Source: Verrucomicrobiota bacterium
GTDB lineage: Bacteria; Verrucomicrobiota; Verrucomicrobiia; Verrucomicrobiales; DEV007
DNA: 39,576 bases
Assembly (NCBI GenBank): GCA_024277195.1
Contig: JAJRVS010000290.1
Location: 1 to 39,576, forward strand
Reading direction: 5' to 3'
Positions within the stretch are counted from its first letter, which is position 1, and every line of letters starts with the position of its first letter. The position numbers and the translations under genes are program-made. The notes under the pieces were generated by a model. That model had not been told where the DNA came from. It worked only from the letters and a program-made list of their open reading frames with translations, and did not search any database. Positions 33,297-39,576 of the stretch are shown in pieces.

Positions 33297-34460
33297 ATGT
33301 CAGAAACAGCAACCGTTGCCAAGCCTACATTCAATCGCAGGAACCCACTCATCGCCCACATGCCGCGTCGACGAGCCCTAGCCGCTGGAGCCGCTGAGAA
33401 AGAAACTTGGCATCTGGAGATCGACTTACAAAACTCCGGACTCACTTACACTCCGGGAGATTCCCTTGCCGTGCTTTCCACCAACTGGCCTCAAGCAGTT
33501 GACGATGTTTTACTTGCCTTGGGCATGAGCGGTGACGAAGAAGTCGTCGGACCCGACAAATCAAGCGCAGCGCTTAAAGATGTGCTCACCCGCCAATGCA
33601 CCATCACTCTGGCGGATAAAAAATTCCTTGCCCGATTGGTCGAAAAAGTCGGTGAACCTGCTGCTGAACTCTCTGTTTTGCTTGATCCCGAAAAGAAAAA
33701 GGAACTTTCCGACTACCTCTGGGGTCGCGAAATCATCGACTTCCTGCTGATGTATCCCGATACCAAGTGGCAAGCCCAGGAATTTGTCGACGTGCTCAAA
33801 AAGCTCAACGTGCGTTTGTATTCCATCGCCTCCAGTCTCGCCGCCGTGCCCAATCAAGTTCATCTGACCGTTGCTTCGGTTTTATACAACAGCTTCGAAC
33901 GGGATCGCAAAGGGGTCTGCTCCACTTTCCTCAACGAACGTTGTGATGAAAACACCGACATCCCCTGTTTCATCACTCCTGGCAAAGGCTTTCGCCTTCC
34001 CGCTGCCGACGACGACACCCCTGTCATCATGTGTGGCCCCGGAACCGGAATCGCTCCTTTCCGCGCCTTTTTACAAGAACGAAACGCCACCCAGGCCAAA
34101 GGCGACGCCTGGTTGTTTTTCGGCGAAATCCATCAGGACACCTGTTACTTTTACCAGGACGAATGGAACAGCTACCTCGAAGACGGCACCCTGAGCAAAA
34201 TCACCACCGCGTTTTCCCGCGACCAGGATCATAAAATTTACGTACACCACCGCATGCTCGAAGAAGGTGCAGAACTCTGGACTTGGCTCGAACGCGGCGC
34301 TATCTTCTACGTCTGCGGTGATGCAGAACGCATGGCCAACGACGTCGATCAAGCCTTACACCAAATCGCCATCGAACACGGAGGCAAAACTGAAGAAGAA
34401 GCCACAGCTTACATCGAACAAATGAGACAGGACAAACGCTACCGTCGTGACGTTTATTAA
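33297..34460 (+). CDS. CysJ-like NADPH reductase lacking the flavodoxin domain
   Basis: A 387-residue FAD/NADPH reductase matching the C-terminal two thirds of sulfite reductase flavoprotein CysJ. The FAD motif is RLYSIASS at residues 173-180, followed by VCSTFLNE; the NADPH domain has CGPGTGIAPFRAFLQ at 246-260, and CGDAERMANDVDQAL near the end with the closing KRYRRDVY seen in CysJ. The connecting helical region (YTPGDSLAVL onward) is present. The FMN-binding flavodoxin domain of about 200 residues is absent, so electrons must go to a separate flavodoxin or ferredoxin or straight to an acceptor. No cysI hemoprotein is in the window. It is cytoplasmic; nadD follows by 26 bases. Confidence 0.85.
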   Translation: MSETATVAKPTFNRRNPLIAHMPRRRALAAGAAEKETWHLEIDLQNSGLTYTPGDSLAVLSTNWPQAVDDVLLALGMSGDEEVVGPDKSSAALKDVLTRQCTITLADKKFLARLVEKVGEPAAELSVLLDPEKKKELSDYLWGREIIDFLLMYPDTKWQAQEFVDVLKKLNVRLYSIASSLAAVPNQVHLTVASVLYNSFERDRKGVCSTFLNERCDENTDIPCFITPGKGFRLPAADDDTPVIMCGPGTGIAPFRAFLQERNATQAKGDAWLFFGEIHQDTCYFYQDEWNSYLEDGTLSKITTAFSRDQDHKIYVHHRMLEEGAELWTWLERGAIFYVCGDAERMANDVDQALHQIAIEHGGKTEEEATAYIEQMRQDKRYRRDVY

Positions 34461-34486
34461 TCTCAATCCACCACCCATTCAAAACT

Positions 34487-35053
34487 ATGAACGCGCCTAA
34501 AAAACTCGCTCTTTTCGGAGGCACCTTTGATCCGATCCATAACGGCCACCTCGATCTCGCCAGATCGGCCCGCCAGATAGCCGACTTTGATCGTGTTCTT
34601 TTCATTCCCTGCCGCCAGTCACCGCACAAATCAAAGGCTCCGCGAGCGACTGACAAACAACGCTGCGAGATGCTCACCCTGGCCACCAAATACATCGAGT
34701 GGGCCGAGCTTTCCCGCATCGAAATCGATCGCAACAGTCCCAGTTTCTCTTGGCAGACCAGCCTTTATTACGCCCGCCAATTTCCCAATTGCGAACTCTT
34801 CTGGATACTCGGAGCGGATCAGTGGAAAAAAGCCCACACCTGGGCAGAGCCCGAAAGGCTGCGCAAAAGACTGACGTTCATCGTTGCCACCAGAGATGAA
34901 GAAATCGTCGAACCCCGTCCCGGATGGCGCCACATCACCATCCCCTTGAACAACCCAGCCAACGCCACCGCCATCCGTGCTGGCGAAGGCGAGTCCGATT
35001 GGCTGACCGCCCCCATCGCCAAGTATCTCAAGGCCAATCAGATCTATTCCTAA
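34487..35053 (+). CDS. nadD: Nicotinate-nucleotide adenylyltransferase
   Basis: A 188-residue NadD that adenylates nicotinate mononucleotide for NAD synthesis. The nucleotidyltransferase motif is GGTFDPIHNGH at residues 11-21, PCRQSPHKSK is the substrate region, LGADQW the conserved mid motif and ATAIRAG the C-terminal equivalent of the ISST motif. The expected SYT segment is SFS here (NSPSFSWQTSLYY), a small departure from the family pattern. Length is typical. It is in the same frame as the next gene, which starts 10 bases after the stop. Confidence 0.93.
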   Translation: MNAPKKLALFGGTFDPIHNGHLDLARSARQIADFDRVLFIPCRQSPHKSKAPRATDKQRCEMLTLATKYIEWAELSRIEIDRNSPSFSWQTSLYYARQFPNCELFWILGADQWKKAHTWAEPERLRKRLTFIVATRDEEIVEPRPGWRHITIPLNNPANATAIRAGEGESDWLTAPIAKYLKANQIYS

Positions 35054-35062
35054 TCTTCGCTC

Positions 35063-38000
35063 TTGCCTGATTCCCACTGGAAAATCAACATCGACACCGG
35101 CGGCACCTTCACCGATGCTTGCGCGACTCCGCCTGACAGCGACGACCTGAGCTTCCTCAAGGTGCTCTCTTCGAGCCAGCTACGGCTACGCATCGTCGAA
35201 CATCTCGCGCCGGATCGCCTGCGACTGGAGATCCCACAGAACTGCCGGACTCCCGACCATTTTTTCACTGCTTATCAAGTCTGTGGAACTGATCCAAGCA
35301 CACCGATACATGTGACGGACTGGCAAGCTCAGTCAAAAATTCTCACTCTCTCCCAAGCGCTGCCGTCAAAAAAAGGCAGTCTCCTCGATCTCACCAGCGG
35401 CGAAGAAGCACCGGTGCTCGCCATTCGCCTGCTCACCGGCACCGCGCTCAACAGAAACTTCCCAAAAATACAACTGCGCCTCGCCACCACCCGTGGCACC
35501 AACGCCCTGCTCGAAAACAAAGTCGCAGCCACCGCTTTTTTCACCACCCGGGGGTTTGGCGATCTGCTCACCATCGGTGACCAACGACGTCCCGATCTTT
35601 TTGCCCTGCACCATCAGCGACCTGCTGGGCTCCACCAAATTTCAATCGAAGTTGACGAACGACTCGATGCGCAAGGTGCCGTGCTCAAAGCCCTCGACCT
35701 CGACAATATAGCACTGCAACAAAACTGCCAAAAAGCGCTCGCCACAGGCATCAAAGTCGCCGCAGTTGCCCTGCTCCACAGCCACCTCAATCCAGAGCAC
35801 GAGCAGCAACTGCGTGAGCTGCTCTTGCATCAGGGTTTTGAGCACGTCTCCCTGTCATCCGATCTGGCTCCCTTCATCCGCCTGCTTCCGCGTGCCAATA
35901 CCACCGTCGTTGACGCCTGCCTGACTCCGGTGATGCAGAACTTCATCGACCGCATCACCAGCTCGCTGAAAAACTCCGACCTGCTCGTCATGACCAGTGC
36001 CGGAGGTTTGGAACCCGCCTCCCGTTTCCGCCCCAAAGACTCGCTGTTCTCCGGCCCTGCCGGAGGTGTTGTCGGCGCCGCCTCTGCAGCCCGTCGTCTC
36101 GGCTACGATAAAATACTCACCTTCGACATGGGCGGCACCTCGACCGATGTTGCGCGTTACGATGGTGATTTTCTCTACCAATTTGAACAAAAAGCCGGCA
36201 GTGCCTCTCTGTTAGCCCCCTCACTGCGCATCGAGACTGTTGCCGCCGGAGGTGGCTCCATCTGTCATCACGGCGAAGCCGGTCTGCAAGTCGGCCCCGA
36301 ATCGGCCGGATCCTATCCCGGCCCGGCCTGTTACGGCAATGGCGGACCGCTGACCATCACCGATGTCAACCTGCTGCTGGGCCGCATATCACCCGACCAT
36401 TTTGGCATTCCTCTGAACCAAAAAAATATCGGCGACGCCCAACTCGCCCTCACTCAATTGCGCCAACAAAGCGGAACGGCTGACACCATCGACGACCAAC
36501 AGTTCCTCCAAGGCCTGATCACCATCGCCATCGAACAAATGGCCGATGCTATTCACAGCATATCCGTTAGCGAGGGCGTTGATCCCAAGGACTACCCTCT
36601 GCTCGCTTTTGGCGGTGCCGGCCCCTTGCATGCCTGCGACATCGCCGAACAACTGGCTTGCCCAGCGATCCTCGTACCACCAGAGGCCGGCCTGCTCTCC
36701 GCCTACGGCCTGCACCACGCCCACATCGAACGTTTTGCGCAGACTCAAATACTGAAAAACCTTTCTTCGGTCGTAGCCCAAATCCCCCGACTTCTAGAGG
36801 ATCTCATCCAGCAAGCCCGGCAACAACTGATTCAAGATCTCGGTCGTGGCTCTGCTGACATCACCGTCCGGCGACAAATCGCCGAACTGCGTCTGAGCGG
36901 TCAGGACGCCACCCTCTCATTGGAAATATCCGATCCACAAACCCTGAGCGATCAGTTCCATGTGCACTACCTCAAGATTTTTGCCTATTCTCCCGATCCA
37001 CAGGCAAACATCGAACTAACTACCCTTAGAGTTGTGATCTCTCCTGCCGACAAACACCCGGAAAAAGACATCCCTCCATGCAAACACCCGCCCCGCAAAA
37101 TCACCAACGATCAAAACTTCATCCATCGATCCCAATTAGTCCCCGGCGATCATCTCACCGGCCCAATGGTCATTCAGGATTCATTTTCCACCTGTTATCT
37201 CAAAAAAAACTGGCACTGTGAAGTCAGCCCCGACCTCTCCCTGCTGATCACCCCGAGTGTTGCAAAAAAAACCGAACCCAGCCAGCTCAGCCCAACCCAA
37301 GGCCACGGCAATATCCTCACCACCCCTGCGAACCTAACCATTCAAGACACTCTGTTCCGCAACCGCTTCGAGAATATCGTCGGCGAAATGGGCGCCCAAC
37401 TGCAACGCTCGGCCGTTTCAACCAATGTCAAAGAACGCCAGGATTTCTCCTGCACTCTGCTCGATGGGGATGCCAACCTGGTGGCCAACGCTCCACACAT
37501 TCCCGTACACCTCGGTGCCCTCGGACTTTGTGTGCGCGAAGTGATCAAACAACACCCGCTACGCCCCGGTGACACCCTCATCACCAACCACCCGGCCTAC
37601 GGCGGATCCCACCTTCCCGACGTCACCCTCATCACCGCGGTTTTTGATCCTGATTCGAACAAAGATACTAACGACGACAACAAAGCCATCGCCTACATCG
37701 CCAATCGTGCCCACCATGCTGAAATCGGCGGCATCACCCCCGGCTCCATGCCGCCTGATGCCACCTGCCTGAGCGAAGAAGGCGTTGTCATTCCACCTAC
37801 CCTGCTCATTTCCCAAGGCCAGTCTTGTTTTGATAAAATCGAAAAGCTGCTCACTCAAAAACCCCACCCCACCCGCCACCTTGCTGACAACCTAGCCGAC
37901 CTCAACGCCCAACTCGCCGCCAACCATCAAGGCCTGTGCAACATGCAAGCCCTGGTCCACAGTCACGGCGCGGCTACCATCCAAATGCATTTGGAAAAAA

Positions 38001-38893
38001 CCGCACGACTCTCCCGATCCGCCCTGCAACAAAAACTACAATCAAGCCCCTTGGCACAAAATTTCGCCAACCAGATCCTCGACGACAAAACCCAAATTTC
38101 CATCTCCGCCTCAGTCAGCAAAGAATCCCCCCACCGTCTCAACCTGGATTTCACCGGCACCAGCGCCACCCACAGTGGCAACCTCAACGCCACACCCGCC
38201 ATCGTTCGCAGCGCCGTATTATACGTGCTGCGCCTCTGGACCCAAAGCAAGCTACCGCTCAATGAAGGGCTGCTGCGCGACATCGAACTCATCCTGCCAA
38301 TCTGTTTCCTCAATCCCGATTTTCCCGATGATCCCGCCCAATGCCCTGCCGTGGTCGGCGGCAATGTCGAAACCAGTCAACGCTTGGTCGACACCCTGAT
38401 GCTTTTGTTCGGCATCCAAGCCTGTTCCCAGGGAACCATGAACAACCTCATTTTCGGCGATGACAGCTTTGGTTATTACGAAACCATCGGCGGCGGCGCC
38501 GGCGCAGGTCCAGGTTACCACGGCACCTCGGGTTTGCACACCCACATGACCAATACCGCCATCACCGATGCCGAGATTCTCGAACACCGCTACCCCGTGC
38601 GCCTGCATCGTTTTGCTCTGAGAAAAAATTCCGGTGGCCCAGGCAAATACCACGGCGGCGACGGCCTGATCCGCGAATTCGAATTCCTGCGCCAGTTGAA
38701 AGTCTCCCTACTCACCCAACACCGCCTCGAAGCCCCCTACGGCCTGAACGGAGGACAGCCCGGCCAATGCGGCAAACAAACCCTCACCCGCCTGAATGGC
38801 CATTCTGAAACCCTACCCCCCGTCGCACAAATCCAGGTCCAAACCGGTGACCGGCTAAACATCGAAACCCCCGGCGGCGGCGGTTGGGCGTAA
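35063..38893 (+). CDS. ATP-dependent 5-oxoprolinase, fused HyuA-HyuB
   Basis: A 1276-residue fusion. The HyuA half has NIDTGGTFTDACAT at the N-terminus, TTRGTNALLENK, GFGDLLTIGDQRRPDLFALH, SGPAGGVVGAA, DMGGTSTDVARYDGDF and GSYPGPACYGNGGPLTITDVNLLLGR. The HyuB half begins near residue 757 (FRNRFENIVGEMGAQLQRSA), with VHLGALGLCV, HPAYGGSHLPDVTL and the final GGGGW. Length and order match eukaryotic-type OPLAH (about 1288 residues), which hydrolyses 5-oxo-L-proline to glutamate with ATP; hydantoinase or acetone carboxylase relatives are possible but less likely. There is no ATG nearby; the only sensible start is TTG at 35063, without a Shine-Dalgarno sequence. Confidence 0.88.
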   Translation: MPDSHWKINIDTGGTFTDACATPPDSDDLSFLKVLSSSQLRLRIVEHLAPDRLRLEIPQNCRTPDHFFTAYQVCGTDPSTPIHVTDWQAQSKILTLSQALPSKKGSLLDLTSGEEAPVLAIRLLTGTALNRNFPKIQLRLATTRGTNALLENKVAATAFFTTRGFGDLLTIGDQRRPDLFALHHQRPAGLHQISIEVDERLDAQGAVLKALDLDNIALQQNCQKALATGIKVAAVALLHSHLNPEHEQQLRELLLHQGFEHVSLSSDLAPFIRLLPRANTTVVDACLTPVMQNFIDRITSSLKNSDLLVMTSAGGLEPASRFRPKDSLFSGPAGGVVGAASAARRLGYDKILTFDMGGTSTDVARYDGDFLYQFEQKAGSASLLAPSLRIETVAAGGGSICHHGEAGLQVGPESAGSYPGPACYGNGGPLTITDVNLLLGRISPDHFGIPLNQKNIGDAQLALTQLRQQSGTADTIDDQQFLQGLITIAIEQMADAIHSISVSEGVDPKDYPLLAFGGAGPLHACDIAEQLACPAILVPPEAGLLSAYGLHHAHIERFAQTQILKNLSSVVAQIPRLLEDLIQQARQQLIQDLGRGSADITVRRQIAELRLSGQDATLSLEISDPQTLSDQFHVHYLKIFAYSPDPQANIELTTLRVVISPADKHPEKDIPPCKHPPRKITNDQNFIHRSQLVPGDHLTGPMVIQDSFSTCYLKKNWHCEVSPDLSLLITPSVAKKTEPSQLSPTQGHGNILTTPANLTIQDTLFRNRFENIVGEMGAQLQRSAVSTNVKERQDFSCTLLDGDANLVANAPHIPVHLGALGLCVREVIKQHPLRPGDTLITNHPAYGGSHLPDVTLITAVFDPDSNKDTNDDNKAIAYIANRAHHAEIGGITPGSMPPDATCLSEEGVVIPPTLLISQGQSCFDKIEKLLTQKPHPTRHLADNLADLNAQLAANHQGLCNMQALVHSHGAATIQMHLEKTARLSRSALQQKLQSSPLAQNFANQILDDKTQISISASVSKESPHRLNLDFTGTSATHSGNLNATPAIVRSAVLYVLRLWTQSKLPLNEGLLRDIELILPICFLNPDFPDDPAQCPAVVGGNVETSQRLVDTLMLLFGIQACSQGTMNNLIFGDDSFGYYETIGGGAGAGPGYHGTSGLHTHMTNTAITDAEILEHRYPVRLHRFALRKNSGGPGKYHGGDGLIREFEFLRQLKVSLLTQHRLEAPYGLNGGQPGQCGKQTLTRLNGHSETLPPVAQIQVQTGDRLNIETPGGGGWA

Positions 38894-38912
38894 CATCAAG
38901 AAAGCTTCTTCT

Positions 38913-39155
38913 TCACTGGCTCACGGACATGATTACCTCCGGCGGAACGTCAACACGAGTGCCGTTCCAAGAGTAAACAAACCCATCAAAGTGCCGAATA
39001 AACTCTGAACACCGGACACATTCAGAGGTGCGTCCCGCATACTCAGTTACGCTACAAAGAAAATTCAGCCAATCGCTCAAGCCAAAGCGAAAGAAGCATA
39101 TCGATATAACAGCGGTGATTGACCAAAGTATAATGAGATATTTAGCATTAGTCAT
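38913..39155 (-). CDS. Small hypothetical membrane protein
   Basis: An 80-residue protein with one transmembrane helix (YLIILWSITAVISICFF, about residues 6-22) and a soluble tail with a CVRC pair. GAGGA lies about eight bases upstream of the ATG. It is convergent with the 5-oxoprolinase gene, 19 bases away. Family not recognised; it could be a chance ORF, but the Shine-Dalgarno sequence and the hydrophobic start are in favour. Confidence 0.45.
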   Translation of the reverse strand: MTNAKYLIILWSITAVISICFFRFGLSDWLNFLCSVTEYAGRTSECVRCSEFIRHFDGFVYSWNGTRVDVPPEVIMSVSQ

Positions 39156-39254
39156 TGCTCATCCTCTGTATTGAATAAATTTATCGAGTGAACCCAAACA
39201 TGCTCTTAATTTTATCTTCGCACAATGCTGAAAGCCCCCAGGCCTCTGTGTAAG

Positions 39255-39497
39255 TCACCAAAAATGCCTTTTTGCAAAAGCTCGTCCTGAACCACTTTTC
39301 AGATAACCCTCAAATCGCACCGCTTTTTCATGACTTTTAAAAGCCATGTAAACTTCAAGTTCCCACGGTTTGAACTTACTTGTATGCAAGGCTCCTCCTT
39401 CGTTATGCTTTTTCAATCTAGCTTTCAAATCACTAGTCATTCCGATGTAGGTCTGATCAGGGTTAGCTACACTTCGAATGAGATAGACGTAATGCAT
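39255..39497 (-). CDS. GIY-YIG domain protein (YhbQ/UPF0213-like)
   Basis: An 80-residue single-domain GIY-YIG protein. The signature is HYVYLI (GIY position) and TYIG (YIG position) in residues 2-19, with catalytic-type Arg27 in LKARLKKHN and the conserved Glu63 in VRFEGYLKSGSG. Such small proteins have the nuclease fold, but their biological role is poorly known. The ATG at 39497 was chosen since the domain begins there; a longer frame continues upstream through the palindrome at 39532-39547 and is probably not translated. It is close to the right edge. The 99 bases between it and the small gene at 38913-39155 show no clear element. Confidence 0.85.
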   Translation of the reverse strand: MHYVYLIRSVANPDQTYIGMTSDLKARLKKHNEGGALHTSKFKPWELEVYMAFKSHEKAVRFEGYLKSGSGRAFAKRHFW

Positions 39498-39531
39498 GGA
39501 TTTTGTCGTTCGTTCGCGTAAAGCCCTCCTT

Positions 39532-39547
39532 CGCCGAGGCTTCGGCG
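39532..39547. repeat. Palindrome upstream of the GIY-YIG gene
   Basis: CGCCGA and TCGGCG form a perfect 6-bp stem with a GGCT loop, inside CTTCGCCGAGGCTTCGGCGG. It lies 34 bases upstream of the GIY-YIG ATG. Short palindromes of this style are often dispersed repeats in this kind of genome; copy number cannot be judged in this window. Confidence 0.5.
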
Positions 39548-39576
39548 GGCAGCCTTCACCAAGTGCCACGGCTTGC

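Noticed and set aside
34487-38893. nadD and 5-oxoprolinase as one fused gene broken by a stop
   Set aside because: NadD is full length with its own C-terminal motif and the oxoprolinase begins at its normal N-terminal motif, so the shared frame is probably coincidence.
38898-38910. AAGAA/TTCTT palindrome after the 5-oxoprolinase gene as terminator
   Set aside because: The stem is only 5 AT-rich base pairs with a 3-base loop and no T-run.

Overview
This window looks like a bacterial chromosome segment, most likely from the Verrucomicrobiota or a close PVC-group relative. That placement is inferred from the mix of secreted PQQ-type beta-propeller, duplicated esterase and PIG-L proteins, an ExbB/ExbD/TPR operon, and many starts without a Shine-Dalgarno sequence; no marker gene proves it. 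Gene density is high, base composition is moderate, and there is no CRISPR array, prophage or intact insertion sequence.

Layout. Positions 1-15107 are mostly plus strand: a two-propeller protein cut by the left edge, an AAA ATPase, a minus-strand secreted N-formylglutamate amidohydrolase-like protein, an unknown membrane-anchored protein, a sugar block (NagB-like isomerase/deaminase, ribulokinase AraB, ribulose-5-phosphate 4-epimerase AraD), gltX, aroE, a duplicated alpha/beta hydrolase, a PIG-L deacetylase and a small acidic protein. Positions 15120-33232 are minus strand apart from a plus-strand tRNA-Lys(UUU). In transcription order this block holds a single-TM protein and an ABC ATPase; exbB-exbD-exbD, a possible 51-residue ORF, two exported TPR proteins and an MsbA-like ABC exporter; then nusA-infB-rbfA-DHH phosphoesterase-truB-ribF; and a small membrane protein. 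Positions 33297-38893 return to plus: a CysJ-like reductase without its flavodoxin domain, nadD, and a fused HyuA-HyuB 5-oxoprolinase. The right end has a small membrane protein and a GIY-YIG protein beside a palindrome.

How it works together. The nusA block is the classical transcription/translation operon, with a candidate sigma70 promoter upstream of nusA and no rimP ahead of it. The ExbB/ExbD/TPR operon looks like a proton-driven envelope machine without a TonB or TolA-like partner in the window, and is the best candidate for an under-described system. The AraB/AraD block lacks AraA but carries a NagB-family enzyme.

The intergenic regions carry several families of short dispersed repeats: triple phrases at 9-10 bp spacing, an AGCARCCGAAGCG word near GC-rich hairpins, and an ACTCCTA phrase that supplies the ribosome binding site of ribF. 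These are the least explained part of the sequence. No database search was possible; all family calls are from motif recognition.
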